From: Candidatus Thorarchaeota archaeon
Lineage (GTDB): Archaea; Asgardarchaeota; Thorarchaeia; Thorarchaeales; Thorarchaeaceae
Length of the DNA stretch: 64,000 nucleotides
Assembly: GCA_011364985.1 (NCBI GenBank)
Contig: RDOC01000001.1
Location: forward strand, 279,124-343,123
Reading direction: 5' to 3'
Below the pieces are notes generated by a model that saw only the letters and a list, made by a program, of their open reading frames with translations, was not told the DNA's origin and did no database searches. Below are positions 1-10,570 of this stretch, piece after piece. The position numbers and the translations under genes were made by a program. Each line of letters opens with the position of its first letter. Position 1 is the stretch's first letter.

Positions 1-1
1 G

Positions 2-3000
2 CGCATCTTACTTGAAACGCCAATAGAAGACTCTGAAACAATCGAGGTTCCATTAAGTCTAGTCTTAGTTCTCGTGCCCATCATCATCGTAGTATTGGCC
101 TCTACTATAGTAAGCAACTTCCCGTTCATAGCCGTCCCCTACAATGACCAGTGGGTTATTTTCGGGGCCACTCTGAGAATGATGGACAGCACGGTCGCGT
201 ATAGTTTTCCGTACTACTGGCCTCAGCTGCATTATTCCACAGTACTTGGTATTAGCAGAATCAATGCTATGAATACCTACATGTTCCTGCCATTCTTCTC
301 TATCCTAACACCTTTCTGTTTCTATTATTTTGCCAGAGCTTTTGTTGACAGCAGAATCGCAGTGCTTTCCACTCTTGTTTATACTCTTTTCAGTGGATTA
401 GGATGGATTGCAATTATTGGCTTGACTACCATACAATATTCAGACCTCGCGTTTCTAGGTGATGAGATGGGACTGCATCCAATGGTCAGGCCGTTATTTT
501 TTATATATCCCAAGATCTTCTCATCTGCCTGCATCTTCATTGCGATGTATCTAGCCTTTAGAAAGAATAGGGGAAATGGTAATTGGAAAACCCCTTTGTT
601 GATTGGAACTCTAATCGCCATATCATACCTATGGCATTTACTTGAGGCGCTGTTGCTCATCTATATGCTAGTCCCATTAGCGATTATTATCTATCGCGAG
701 AGAGATTCGGTTAGGCTGCTAACCACAGGCTCCGCATTTGGCATGGTTCTAATTGCCATATTCGGGACGATGAACTCTGACATATGGAGCTCTAATTTTC
801 CGAGGCTATTTCCGGTCTACCTATCACCCTTGGTCATAGTCGCCATATCAGCAATCATCATTTCATTTGTTGTGCTATTGCTGAGAAGTAGAGTGTCGTT
901 TGATTTAGGAAGATATCAAAGAATCACAGACATGGCATCCTCAAGAAGACTTGCAGGAGTAGTGTCTGGAGTACTACTGATGATTAGTGCCGTTCTGGTT
1001 ATTCAAGGACTCGCAGACCTCTATCAGAGTATATCTGACTTGTATGCGATGCGACTGAATTTGTATCCTGTGAAATTGGGCATATCACTCTTCCTTTTCG
1101 TTGCTGCGATTGGGATCGCTCATGAAGAATCAAGGCCCATGACGATTGCAATAACTTTCGTTGCAATCATCTTCTTGGTGGGGCATACTTATGGATACAT
1201 TCTTTCGCTCACAGCGAGCGAGGGAAATACGATTCTTTTCCACGACCTTTCGATTCCAATTCTGCCGGAATGGAGATTCGTTAGGCAGTATTGGCATTGG
1301 ATCGCCCTAGCAGCAGGTATTGCTATTCATCGTATCATCTCTCTCGGACGAATTAAAATGCCTAGAATAAGGCCCCAGCTCCCCAAGATTGCATCAATCA
1401 CAATCATACTTTGTATTTCGCTAGTTGGAGTATGGGATACGGTCTTGGTCACAGACTATGTGATGAGGGATACATACGCTAGTATCAGCCAAGAGGAACT
1501 AGGAGGGATATCTTTCTTGAATAACCTGCCGTCAATTGGAACTTGCCTAGCTCCGGGACTATCGATATCAAATCCACGAATAGTGACAAGGTTCACCAAG
1601 TTAATCCTTGATTCCTACAATAATGACGTATTCTCTTCGACTACTCCCGAAGAGCTTGCGTTGTTGGCATCCATTCTATATAGGGAGTCGATTGGAATGG
1701 TCCCTGTGTACTATTTCGAATTGGACAGGCTACGTAACACATTGGACTACCATGCTGAGGAGTATTTCTATCAATACATAGTGTCATTTCTTCAATTTAT
1801 GTATCAGGATGAATTCTCTAGGGTGGGAAGTGTCCCGACATTTTTCCCACCTGACGATTCACCGAGGATCTTACTGCTTGTCCCTAGTCTTCATGACAGT
1901 AGCTACTCTGAGTATTCGGATGCATTCTACACGCATTTCTTGCCTGCAAATATGCTCATGTTCTCGGGCACATCCTACGATGTTCGAACCGAATCGGATC
2001 TCAGGATTGATGAACAGACGAGTTTTATCATCTCAAGCAATCTGTCTCTAGCCTCTGAACCGTACATCGTGTCATGGATTAACAACGGCAATACCTTCAT
2101 TTTGCTAAACACAACTATGCCTTATGCTTCCTCAATTCGATTGGGAGCTGCTGACGAATTGGTGGCAGCTGGTTCGGAAGTCAATTGCACTTCTGTGGAG
2201 GTGGACTACTCACTAGAGGTATCTCCGGATTGGAGTATCTTGGCGTGGTACTACAACAAGGATGTTCCAGTATCACCTCTTGCCACCTCGAAGAAATCTG
2301 GTGCTGGGGAGATATGGACACTAAAGATGTGGCCATTTACAAACCTATTGAATCCTATGTTCGGGCAGGATGTGCCATGGCTGGTCGCGAATGCACTGAC
2401 AAAAATCCCTTTTCTTCTAAGCTTACCTAGATTTCATGATGTAAGTGAGCAAATCGAACTTGAAATAGTATATAGCCCTCTGAATTGCGTGGGCAATATT
2501 TCCATTGAGAGCACAAGTCTTGTTCTTCGGAATTGTCCAATAACCAGTTTTGTCTTAGATTATCAAAATGGCACTCTATTTGAACATCCTCTTGAATTGG
2601 CCACAGTAATCAGGAATTTGGCCCTACGAGGAACCTATAGCATTTCAATCTCTACTAGTTCATGTAGATTATCGACCAATCATTATACTTGGTATAGTAC
2701 GTTGTCTTCATCTGATGCTATTCATGTTGAAATTGACTTGAGTGCCGGATCACTAGCCAGATTTGACCTAATAAGCAGCGCACAAACAAATTCGATTGAA
2801 ATTGGCGAGGGGATGATTCATTTTGTCTTGGACTCGCCTAACAGACAAGTGGCATTGAACTTGAAATCTGCAGTGTTTTCGGTGGAGGGACAAGTCAGCT
2901 ACTTTGATAGGAATTTGCAGCGAAGAAGTGCTAGTGGGTTGATTGAATTTCAGATACTTGGCAGTGGATCTAGTATTATTTGTAGCGAATGGAGTGTTGA

Positions 3001-3016
3001 GCACCCAAGTCCATAG
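2..3016 (+). CDS. Large GT-C-like membrane protein, 5' end outside window
   Basis: The frame is open to the left edge of the window, so the gene is truncated at its 5' end; the first in-window start candidate (GTG at 74) is probably internal. About 1004 residues are visible. Roughly the first 480 are rich in hydrophobic segments, and the rest forms a hydrophilic, Ser/Thr-rich domain with several N-x-S/T sequons, which is expected outside the membrane. This layout resembles GT-C glycosyltransferases that use polyprenyl-phosphate sugars, but I see no diagnostic motif and no STT3-type WWDYG. Its start relative to the membrane domain cannot be judged. It converges on the epimerase gene after it with a 5-base gap. 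Function is inferred from topology and the glycan-gene context only. Confidence 0.7.
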   Translation, partial: RILLETPIEDSETIEVPLSLVLVLVPIIIVVLASTIVSNFPFIAVPYNDQWVIFGATLRMMDSTVAYSFPYYWPQLHYSTVLGISRINAMNTYMFLPFFSILTPFCFYYFARAFVDSRIAVLSTLVYTLFSGLGWIAIIGLTTIQYSDLAFLGDEMGLHPMVRPLFFIYPKIFSSACIFIAMYLAFRKNRGNGNWKTPLLIGTLIAISYLWHLLEALLLIYMLVPLAIIIYRERDSVRLLTTGSAFGMVLIAIFGTMNSDIWSSNFPRLFPVYLSPLVIVAISAIIISFVVLLLRSRVSFDLGRYQRITDMASSRRLAGVVSGVLLMISAVLVIQGLADLYQSISDLYAMRLNLYPVKLGISLFLFVAAIGIAHEESRPMTIAITFVAIIFLVGHTYGYILSLTASEGNTILFHDLSIPILPEWRFVRQYWHWIALAAGIAIHRIISLGRIKMPRIRPQLPKIASITIILCISLVGVWDTVLVTDYVMRDTYASISQEELGGISFLNNLPSIGTCLAPGLSISNPRIVTRFTKLILDSYNNDVFSSTTPEELALLASILYRESIGMVPVYYFELDRLRNTLDYHAEEYFYQYIVSFLQFMYQDEFSRVGSVPTFFPPDDSPRILLLVPSLHDSSYSEYSDAFYTHFLPANMLMFSGTSYDVRTESDLRIDEQTSFIISSNLSLASEPYIVSWINNGNTFILLNTTMPYASSIRLGAADELVAAGSEVNCTSVEVDYSLEVSPDWSILAWYYNKDVPVSPLATSKKSGAGEIWTLKMWPFTNLLNPMFGQDVPWLVANALTKIPFLLSLPRFHDVSEQIELEIVYSPLNCVGNISIESTSLVLRNCPITSFVLDYQNGTLFEHPLELATVIRNLALRGTYSISISTSSCRLSTNHYTWYSTLSSSDAIHVEIDLSAGSLARFDLISSAQTNSIEIGEGMIHFVLDSPNRQVALNLKSAVFSVEGQVSYFDRNLQRRSASGLIEFQILGSGSSIICSEWSVEHPSP

Positions 3017-3021
3017 TAGTG

Positions 3022-4068
3022 CTACCATAACCCAGCACTTGGACCCAGTGATTCAACAACATTCTCTCTATTGGTTTCAAGCCAGTTGTAGACCGTTACT
3101 AGACCTTCTTTGAAATCCTTCTTCGGATTGTACCCAAGAATCCTTTTCGCTTTCTCAATCGAAGCTAACCTGCGATTTGATCTGTCCCAATCTCTCTTTG
3201 GTTTTTGTATCCATCCGCCCTTACTACCCGTTATCTCAATGACCAAGTCCGCAAGACTCCTGACTGAGGTTTCTGTGCCCGATGCTAAGTTCATTGCCTC
3301 ACCAACGGCACCATCTATGACGCCCATTCGAAGAATACCATCCACGATATCATCGACATAGGCAAAATCACGAGTTTCTTCGCCCTTGCCCATTACTGGT
3401 AATGGTCTGTCGTGCATAGCAAGCCACATGAATACTGGAATTACGTTCCGATACTGACCTGGAACCTCGCCAGGCCCATAGACATTGAAGAAGCGTCCAA
3501 TTACTGTGGGCAGACCAAATATTTCATGATAGTGATTGCAGTATAGTTCTCCAAGTAGTTTGTGAATCTGGTATGGAGTGTCGAGAGTTAGAGATACTGT
3601 GCCCTCCTTGAATGGAATCTCAGCATGACTCCCGTAGACAGAACATCCCGAGCCTGCAAATATGACGCGTTTAGGTTCCATGAGCCGTGAATATTCGAGG
3701 ACTCTTAAAAGACCTAGACCATTCACCATCAGGTCGGTCTCAGGATGGTCGATGCTGTTCTGATTGGCAAAGTGTGCAGCCAGATGGATAACGAAATCTG
3801 GATTTTCATAGAATACCTGCTTCAGCTTTTGTTCGTCCAGCACGCTTCCCTCAATCACTTGCAAGAGAGGGTGTTTTGGCAGATTCCAAGGAAATGATGC
3901 TGAGAAATCATCAAGGACGGTGATCTTGGCAGGGTCCACAGAAAGCAGTGTTCGCACCAAATTACTTCCGATACATCCTGCTCCCCCAGTGATCAGAATC
4001 TTCTTGTCATTGTAATGAGAAAGAACCTGGCCGCTGTCCAAACTATTACTCTCCAATCCGATAAGCAA
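3022..4068 (-). CDS. NAD-dependent sugar epimerase/dehydratase (extended SDR)
   Basis: A 348-residue extended short-chain dehydrogenase/reductase. It has the Rossmann glycine motif GGAGCIG near residues 28-34, a catalytic YQIHK (Y-x3-K) and an upstream Ser in a GSGCSVYG stretch. Such enzymes convert nucleotide sugars (4-epimerases, 4,6-dehydratases, reductases); the exact substrate cannot be read from the sequence. It is the second gene of a pair: its start overlaps the 3' end of the other SDR gene (4046-4975) by 23 bases, so the two are probably co-transcribed and may act in sequence on one sugar nucleotide. The N-terminal 20 residues before the Rossmann strand may be an overcalled extension. 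Confidence 0.88.
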   Translation of the reverse strand: MLIGLESNSLDSGQVLSHYNDKKILITGGAGCIGSNLVRTLLSVDPAKITVLDDFSASFPWNLPKHPLLQVIEGSVLDEQKLKQVFYENPDFVIHLAAHFANQNSIDHPETDLMVNGLGLLRVLEYSRLMEPKRVIFAGSGCSVYGSHAEIPFKEGTVSLTLDTPYQIHKLLGELYCNHYHEIFGLPTVIGRFFNVYGPGEVPGQYRNVIPVFMWLAMHDRPLPVMGKGEETRDFAYVDDIVDGILRMGVIDGAVGEAMNLASGTETSVRSLADLVIEITGSKGGWIQKPKRDWDRSNRRLASIEKAKRILGYNPKKDFKEGLVTVYNWLETNRENVVESLGPSAGLW

Positions 4069-4975
4069 GTTTGAACCAGTCTACCGTCCTTTTTATACCT
4101 TCATCCAATGTAATGGTCATCTTGTGGCCAAGGTCAGCCTTTGCCTTTGATGAGTCTGCTATCTTGAATCTGGTAGTAAAGGGTTCTTCTTCTTTGAAAG
4201 TGATTTTTGACGGGTCGGCTCCTGTGTGTTTCACGACAATATCGGATAGCTCTTCGATGGAGTATTGTTTTTCGCTTCCGAGATTGTACACTTCACCGGG
4301 CTTGAAATCGTCAATGATGTTTGCCAGAGATCGGCAGATGTCTTCCACGTATTCGAAGGTTCTCTTGTGCCCCTTGTGAACGGTATAGGGAAGACCATGG
4401 AGAGCACGGTAGATGAAAACGGGGACAACTCCTCTGAAGGGGCTATAGTGTTCATGTGGTCCATATACGTTGAAGAGACGTACCCGGACGGATTCAGTGC
4501 CATCCATCTTACTGGAGTTCAGGATTTGGAGCTCATTGACCCATTTTGACAGAGCATAGTCGTTCATCTGTTTGATGGGGATCCTCTCCATGACATCTTC
4601 AGCCATGACCCCGTCATAATCCCCGTAGACCTCAGCACTGCCAAAGAAGATTAACTTGAAGCCGTATTCCTTTTGCGCCGTCAAAATGTTTTTTGTCCCT
4701 ACTGCATTGGTATTCCAAAGGTTCTCATAATGTGCCTCCCCGTTCCACCGGCCATATTCGGCTGCGGCGTGGTAGACATAGTCAAACTCCTTTCCTTCGA
4801 ATATTCTCTGAATCTGTCTGTAAGATGCTACATCACATCGAAGAAATCGGAGATCTTTCGATTGGAGGATGTCCGCGGACCAAGCATCATACCCTCTCTT
4901 TTGGAGCTCCGAAACAAGATTTACACCAATGAACCCTTGCCCACCAGTCACCAACACTAGAGTCAAAACCGTCAA
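4046..4975 (-). CDS. NAD-dependent sugar epimerase/dehydratase (extended SDR)
   Basis: A 309-residue extended SDR with GGQGFIG at residues 11-17, a catalytic YALSK and a GSAEVYGD segment carrying the active-site Ser region. It is a paralogue of the gene that follows it (3022-4068), and the tandem order implies two successive nucleotide-sugar modifications. It is transcribed away from the large membrane protein at 5213, with about 237 bases between them holding the divergent promoters. UDP-glucose 4-epimerase-like or dTDP/GDP-sugar dehydratase-like activities are both possible. Confidence 0.88.
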   Translation of the reverse strand: MTVLTLVLVTGGQGFIGVNLVSELQKRGYDAWSADILQSKDLRFLRCDVASYRQIQRIFEGKEFDYVYHAAAEYGRWNGEAHYENLWNTNAVGTKNILTAQKEYGFKLIFFGSAEVYGDYDGVMAEDVMERIPIKQMNDYALSKWVNELQILNSSKMDGTESVRVRLFNVYGPHEHYSPFRGVVPVFIYRALHGLPYTVHKGHKRTFEYVEDICRSLANIIDDFKPGEVYNLGSEKQYSIEELSDIVVKHTGADPSKITFKEEEPFTTRFKIADSSKAKADLGHKMTITLDEGIKRTVDWFKLAYRIGE

Positions 4976-5212
4976 CCGCCTTTGCTTTCTCCCAGTCGGA
5001 TTTGTCCCTCCAAATCGTCCTTAAAAGACTAGTGGAGCACTAAGGCACTTTGCTGCTTCATCTGAATCTCCATTACGATTAAAAATGGTCCACACCTTTC
5101 AAAGAACAGGGTATGAAATGTACCCCATATCGACATTAAGTTCTGTGGATCTCAGATGGATATAGGCGCCATCCTAATATTGTGTTCTTGAACATCCACT
5201 AGGTGTGATATA
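4976..5212. promoter_or_regulatory. Divergent intergenic region with a short palindrome
   Basis: This is the only space from which both the SDR pair (minus strand) and the 1308-residue membrane protein (plus strand) can be transcribed. A/T-rich stretches such as ATTAAAAAT near 5078-5086 could be TATA elements. A short dyad, TGTTC-TT-GAACA, lies at 5183-5194, 19 bases before the ATG at 5213. An AGGTG Shine-Dalgarno-like sequence near 5201 precedes that ATG. No gene is seen. Confidence 0.4.
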
Positions 5213-8200
5213 ATGGGAGATTGGTATGAAGCAATTGGCTATCAGCAGAGAAGAAGTGAGAAACTAGCAAGACATCTATTGAATGCAATTATGGCAGCAA
5301 TATTCCCGTTTCTGATAGTTATCCTTCTTCCTTATGCAATCCCCTTCAGATTCGGATTTGCCGTCATTGTTTCAGTCATTGCAGGACTGACTGCAATCAT
5401 CATCACAGACACTGAAACCATTATTGTCTATTCTAATACGATAAAGAGAAGTCAACTAATGTTTGTTATGCTCTATACAGGGCTAATCCTCATTACTGCA
5501 TTGTCATTGGGAACCCCTTTCGAACCGGTTGTTCTGGCATCCAGAGATCTGACTCGCTATTTGCCCAGTTTCCTAGTAACGGTATTGCTTACATCGTTCA
5601 TGCCAGGATATGCAATTGTTGTATCTGTTATGGAAGATGCAACAGACACCACAGAGAGATTGGTGTATTCAATTCTAAGTAGCTTCTTGGTTACAGGATG
5701 CATCGGATTCATCTCGTGGAATTTGAGTGCTATGGCACTCTCCAAGCCGATTCTTGTCGCAACGAATCTTCTAATTCTGGCAGTATACGTGATCTACAAC
5801 ATAATCAGTGAAAGGCCCGATTCGATTTCATCGGAGCGTTCCAAGACTAAAATGAGCATAATGAATGCAATTGTGCTTGTTGTGCTATCTCTATTCTTGT
5901 ATTTGACATATTTCACTGTGCACAATATATTCGAATCATCACTCCCAATTGTAGGGGATGAGTTCGATCATGTTGCGTATATTGCAAAGCTTCTTTCTAA
6001 TTCAGTCACATGGCAAGAAGATAAGCTGGGGATACTCACAACACCGTCATACCCGTACCTTTTCCATCTGTTCATGGCCGTCTGTGTGACTATATCTGGA
6101 ATCGCTGTTGCAGATTATCTCCTGCTCAGTGCCTTGATACTACTACCCTTACCAATGTTGGCATTCTATGTCATGAGTAAGACAGTAACTGGAAATTCCA
6201 AGCAGTCCATTGTTGCTACTGTACTCTTCCAAGTTACTTCCGACTTCGGTTGGCTCATTGCCATTTCTTCATACTCAGGCACCAATGACCTTCAGACAAT
6301 CCTAAGTGTATCAAATGATACCTGTAGCATTATCTTTTCTCTGTGGCTGCCGATTATTGTTGCACCCTATCTGATAGATCTAGCCGCGTTCTTGTTGATT
6401 ATGGGACTGATGTTCAACAAGAATGCAGACTCAGGGAAACTAGTGACAATCTCGACTATTCTTCTTATTATTAGCATACTTAGCCATATGGAGAAAGCAT
6501 TAATCATAGCGGGACTCACTGGTATCCTTTCACTGATTGGAGTCATAACAAGTAAACGGGGCATTAGGACAAAAGAGATAGGAGCTGCCCTAGTTCTCGC
6601 CTCGATAGTTGTTATTGTCATCGATCTAGTGGCCCTCAGAAGGCTGTTCACAGCATATTACATAGCCACCTTGGTTGTTTGTATTGTTGCAGGGGAGTTG
6701 GCCTATCTCGTAAGCGACAGGCATTTCAATTCCAAATCCATTCAAAATTGGCTGACTTACAATTATAAACCAACAGCAATCGTTGCGACTTTGCTTTTTG
6801 TGGGAACTGCATATTTGGAGTTCATCTTTGGTAAGACTCCAGGTGCACATTGCTCCTGGATTCCCCTCTTTCTTATTCCACTTAAGCTAGGTATTGTCGG
6901 AGTACTAGCCGGTATTTGGCTCCTAAAATTGGACTTTCGCAACGCCAGAAAACACGGAGTTCTACTTGTGCTGGTGTCCTGTGTAATTCTGGGGGAGATA
7001 GGTCTATATCACGCGGGCATACCATTTGCATTGATCGTAGGCTCCATTTTGGATGAGTTCAGATACGTCAGAGATGTTGTATGGCCGATTTTTTCATTAG
7101 CTGGGTCTGTGGCACTCTTCGTGCTAGTGGAAAGAATACAGAGGTTCCGCGCTCCATCCTTTATGAGAAAGATAACCAAAGGATTGGTTCCAAGTCTGGT
7201 CATTGGATTGCTCCTTGCCTCAAGTATACCATCCCATCTACTGAAGATTCAGTACAATGCTGCTAATAGCGGGATAAATCAAAACATTGAGCCGGTTGTA
7301 GAATTCATGGATACACTGAATATCACAGATGGAGGCACAGTTTATGCCCCCGCAAATCTGGCAAGAAGTGTCGCTGCAGTCACCGGAGCAATTGTATATT
7401 CTCCATCAACGTCAGTTTATGGTCCATTGCTTTCCGACGGGTCAGACATATACACAACACTGTGGCTTTTAAATTACCTCAACGTGCAATACATGATTCT
7501 CGACAAGCCAAATTCGATAGTGGGAATTGGACCTGTTGCAGAGATGTCACCTATCCTGTATAGCGATAGTGCATATCGGGTCTGCCAAGTACTCACACAG
7601 TCAGGCCCCACATTGACATCAAGTACCGCTCTTGTTGATGACCATGTCGTAGAACGCTTTGGAGAGGAAATTGGATTCGGCATGAAGCCAAGTTGGCAAG
7701 AATCATTTTCGAATGTTTCGAACTGGGTGGCAGCTCCCATGACGTTCACTAATGTCTTAGAGTACTCGTTGACGACAAATGAGGACGGGGAAGCTCAGCT
7801 GATGGCATCTGGAGTGGCAGGAAGCAAAACGGTCATGCTATATCAGATGCTCTTTGATGCTGGACTACAAGTGGAGAAGGGAACGTATATTGGTGTTAGG
7901 TTCAAAACTTCGCCCGGTGCAAAATTACTTGTTCAGATTCTTTACAACGATAGGACAATGAGCAATGCGCGCCTTGGAAGCACACCGTATCTGCAGTCAG
8001 AAGACTGGATATCATTAACCACATATCTTGATAATGTTGGGGCTAACGTAACAGGGCTAAGAATCGGTCTTACCAACATATACAATGAAGATGTATCCGA
8101 GTTGAATGGGAGTATTGACTATCTAGTGATTAATAGAGAGGATTCTAATCGTGCTGATGCGGCCATACTTCTTTCCATGACGAATCTCAATTTCACGACT

Positions 8201-9139
8201 ATATCAAGTTGGGATTCCATCCTTGAAGCTCAGCCTTCAGTAATCATAGCATCAGAGGATTCAACTTACGGGAATCTGACTAGCTTCTTCGCACGCATCA
8301 ATGAAGACTCAAGAGTGATTCTTCTCGGAAATCTAAATGAAAGCAGTAGCATCCAAGACTATATCGACATCACAAACCTCAACTGCTCAACAGTAGCTGA
8401 TTCCCTTGTTGCATCTGATGAAACATGGAATATTCCTTCTATGCGAGTTGATTGCATATCAATATCAGGCGGACTGGTGCTTAGTACATATGCTGGAAAT
8501 CAGAACCTGCCCTTTCATGTAAGATTATTTGTCAACGACACAAGGCAAATAGACTATCTGAATGTGTGGCCTCTTATCGAAGCTATAAGGGGAACAGGTA
8601 ATGAAGACGCTTTGGGAGAAGCACAGCTGGCATTGACCGAATACCTCCAGATTCAGTTGATGCTTCCAAGTTGCTCATATATTGAACGAAAATTCTATTT
8701 GAAGAACTCAGGATTTGTTAGATATGCTGGTACTCTTGAAATAGAAACAACAGGATTGATTCTGCCGCATATCTTACAGAATGAATCCTTAGGAAGCTTA
8801 ACTAACGCCAGCATTTTGGTGGTTGAAGGGGAAGCGAGATTTGAGCCCGCACAATTTGGCTACTTGATCATCTCTATATCCGGCAGAATTCAGGTTTATG
8901 GCAATGCTGGTATTCTGAATGATCTTGAGGTGGAAGAGTGGAGTGCAATTGCTAGGATTGTAAGAATTTCAGCCAATGCCTCAGTTCATTTCAGCTCCTT
9001 CACATCATCTTTCCCATATGCTTTCGAGATATATTCATCTGAATATGTATTAGAAGGCCTCAGTAATCTGTCGTATTTGCCTATGTCTCAAGGCGTCCTG
9101 CTCATCTATGCAAACGACCCGACAGTATTTGGTTGGTAG
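5213..9139 (+). CDS. Giant GT-C-like membrane protein with large extracytoplasmic domain
   Basis: A 1308-residue protein. Roughly residues 25-680 contain many hydrophobic segments, and the last ~630 residues are hydrophilic, rich in sequons and beta-prone, so probably outside the cell. A GDEFDH acidic motif sits near residue 249 in an early loop; acidic residues at this point are typical of ArnT/PMT-like GT-C enzymes, which transfer sugars from polyprenyl phosphates. The ATG is well placed after an AGGTG ribosome-binding site. The C-terminal half may bind glycan or protein acceptors. It belongs with the five other giant membrane proteins of this locus. Enzyme class is an inference from topology and the acidic motif. 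Confidence 0.72.
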   Translation: MGDWYEAIGYQQRRSEKLARHLLNAIMAAIFPFLIVILLPYAIPFRFGFAVIVSVIAGLTAIIITDTETIIVYSNTIKRSQLMFVMLYTGLILITALSLGTPFEPVVLASRDLTRYLPSFLVTVLLTSFMPGYAIVVSVMEDATDTTERLVYSILSSFLVTGCIGFISWNLSAMALSKPILVATNLLILAVYVIYNIISERPDSISSERSKTKMSIMNAIVLVVLSLFLYLTYFTVHNIFESSLPIVGDEFDHVAYIAKLLSNSVTWQEDKLGILTTPSYPYLFHLFMAVCVTISGIAVADYLLLSALILLPLPMLAFYVMSKTVTGNSKQSIVATVLFQVTSDFGWLIAISSYSGTNDLQTILSVSNDTCSIIFSLWLPIIVAPYLIDLAAFLLIMGLMFNKNADSGKLVTISTILLIISILSHMEKALIIAGLTGILSLIGVITSKRGIRTKEIGAALVLASIVVIVIDLVALRRLFTAYYIATLVVCIVAGELAYLVSDRHFNSKSIQNWLTYNYKPTAIVATLLFVGTAYLEFIFGKTPGAHCSWIPLFLIPLKLGIVGVLAGIWLLKLDFRNARKHGVLLVLVSCVILGEIGLYHAGIPFALIVGSILDEFRYVRDVVWPIFSLAGSVALFVLVERIQRFRAPSFMRKITKGLVPSLVIGLLLASSIPSHLLKIQYNAANSGINQNIEPVVEFMDTLNITDGGTVYAPANLARSVAAVTGAIVYSPSTSVYGPLLSDGSDIYTTLWLLNYLNVQYMILDKPNSIVGIGPVAEMSPILYSDSAYRVCQVLTQSGPTLTSSTALVDDHVVERFGEEIGFGMKPSWQESFSNVSNWVAAPMTFTNVLEYSLTTNEDGEAQLMASGVAGSKTVMLYQMLFDAGLQVEKGTYIGVRFKTSPGAKLLVQILYNDRTMSNARLGSTPYLQSEDWISLTTYLDNVGANVTGLRIGLTNIYNEDVSELNGSIDYLVINREDSNRADAAILLSMTNLNFTTISSWDSILEAQPSVIIASEDSTYGNLTSFFARINEDSRVILLGNLNESSSIQDYIDITNLNCSTVADSLVASDETWNIPSMRVDCISISGGLVLSTYAGNQNLPFHVRLFVNDTRQIDYLNVWPLIEAIRGTGNEDALGEAQLALTEYLQIQLMLPSCSYIERKFYLKNSGFVRYAGTLEIETTGLILPHILQNESLGSLTNASILVVEGEARFEPAQFGYLIISISGRIQVYGNAGILNDLEVEEWSAIARIVRISANASVHFSSFTSSFPYAFEIYSSEYVLEGLSNLSYLPMSQGVLLIYANDPTVFGW

Positions 9140-9424
9140 GATAGATGACCACGAAAAGACAGCGTAATTGTCAATCACGAGTTTCAATCTCAAATTGAGT
9201 AGTTGCAGGTCTTGACTGTCGCATATGTCACATTTGTTAGAAACGTTGAGTCCTGCAGACATGTGCATGATGTCAGGAGGATTGCCAAACTAGATAAGGA
9301 AGGGACTATTCGCCTTTCATGCGATCTACTTCGGCACAGACTGCCGGACAGAAGCTCCCGATAGATAGCATTCGATATATTCTAGAAGAGCGATTAATCT
9401 GTGTTGTGAAGAAGAAACTGAAAA
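9140..9424. other. Intergenic region, no gene seen
   Basis: 285 bases between two plus-strand genes. No convincing ORF, tRNA or repeat was found. AT-rich GATATATT near 9372-9379 may be part of the promoter of the following glycosyltransferase. Confidence 0.4.
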
Positions 9425-10570
9425 GTGATTGACTTGAGCATAAGTATCTGCTTCGTATCAGGACTGCTGCCGCCAATCTCTGTTGGAGGTGTGGAAAGGT
9501 ACGTCCTAAATCTTGTAGAGGAACTCCCGAATACAAAGTACAAATCGCTTATCATTAGTCATCATTATCGTGGATTAGGAAAGCTTGAAAGAAAACACAA
9601 TTGCCGTATCTATCGAGTTGGCTGGAACCCATTGCCATATAGTCAGGTTCGCATAATCGGTTCTATCTCCAGAGAGCTTAGCAACTTAACGTCCCTTCTT
9701 GACAATGTAAAGAATCATTGGTCATTCGATATTGTTCATTCTCAATTTGGTGAGTTCAGTGATGTTGTGTATGGGACAAAGATTTGCAGAGAAAACGAGG
9801 CAAAGCATGTGGTTACCATTCATGGGAGATTCGGTACGCAATTCGAAGATATAAGAATGAATTCCAGAAGACTAGATGTTCTCAGAAAAGCGGATTACCT
9901 AATTACGAATAGGCAGCAAACATTTCAGTACTTGTTGAAAATGGGCTTTGAGAAACTTGCTCTCCTTCGCAATCCTATACCTGTTTCGAAATACAAACGC
10001 CCAGATCAAGAAACACCCCCAAGAGAAAGGAAGAACATCGAACTCCTTTTCTTGGGTCGCCTAAGTCTACGAAAAGGACCATTTTTGGCAATTCAAGGAT
10101 TTGCCTATGCCGCGAAGAAAGACCCCAATCTGAATCTCTGCATGGTTGGTGGTGGTGTGCTTGAAAAGCAACTAAGAGCATTTGCTGAGAAGATGGACTT
10201 GAAAGATAGGGTCCATTTTACGGGACCTCGGCTTGATATCAGACCATTTCTTTGGAAATCGGATGTGTTCCTTGCGACATCTCCGACAGCGAACTCACCG
10301 AGCCTTTCACTTCGAGAAGCTATGGCCGCAGGTATACCTGTTATCGCGACTGATGTAGAAGAAACCGGTACTGTTGTAAGAGATGGGAAAACAGGGCTGC
10401 TAGTAAAACCCAATCCAAGGGCTCTAGGAGAGGCTATTCTTAAACTGACTGGAGATGAAAACATGATGAAACGATATCGAATGGCTGCGGCCAAACAAGC
10501 TGAAATCGAGTTTGATCTCAACGGGTACGTTAGCGCTTTGGACAGAATCTATGATGCAATTATGGAGTAG
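9425..10570 (+). CDS. GT-B glycosyltransferase, family 4 type
   Basis: A 381-residue protein with the two-Rossmann GT-B layout. The N-terminal half begins with a strand followed by a glycine-rich acceptor loop (SVGGVERYV), and the C-terminal half has LFLGRLSLRKGP and the REAMAAGIPVIATD nucleotide-sugar-binding segment with the conserved Glu. It should transfer a sugar from an NDP- or GDP-donor to a lipid-linked glycan on the cytoplasmic face. A GTG start at 9425 is given; TTG at 9434, preceded by GTGAT, is an equally good start. Its stop overlaps the murA start (TAGTG), so the two are co-transcribed. Confidence 0.9.
   Translation: MIDLSISICFVSGLLPPISVGGVERYVLNLVEELPNTKYKSLIISHHYRGLGKLERKHNCRIYRVGWNPLPYSQVRIIGSISRELSNLTSLLDNVKNHWSFDIVHSQFGEFSDVVYGTKICRENEAKHVVTIHGRFGTQFEDIRMNSRRLDVLRKADYLITNRQQTFQYLLKMGFEKLALLRNPIPVSKYKRPDQETPPRERKNIELLFLGRLSLRKGPFLAIQGFAYAAKKDPNLNLCMVGGGVLEKQLRAFAEKMDLKDRVHFTGPRLDIRPFLWKSDVFLATSPTANSPSLSLREAMAAGIPVIATDVEETGTVVRDGKTGLLVKPNPRALGEAILKLTGDENMMKRYRMAAAKQAEIEFDLNGYVSALDRIYDAIME

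Noticed and set aside
2-9139. Giant membrane proteins as STT3/AglB oligosaccharyltransferases
   Set aside because: No WWDYG-type motif is present in any of them, so an oligosaccharyltransferase call is not supported.
9050-9268. Minus-strand frame with a C-x2-C segment (CDICDSQDLQLL) resembling a methyltransferase zinc knuckle
   Set aside because: Only one Cys pair, overlaps the end of the 1308-residue gene, and no methyltransferase domain follows.
10105-10521. 138-codon antisense frame opposite a glycosyltransferase
   Set aside because: Opposite a clear GT-B gene whose motifs explain the sequence; no features of its own.
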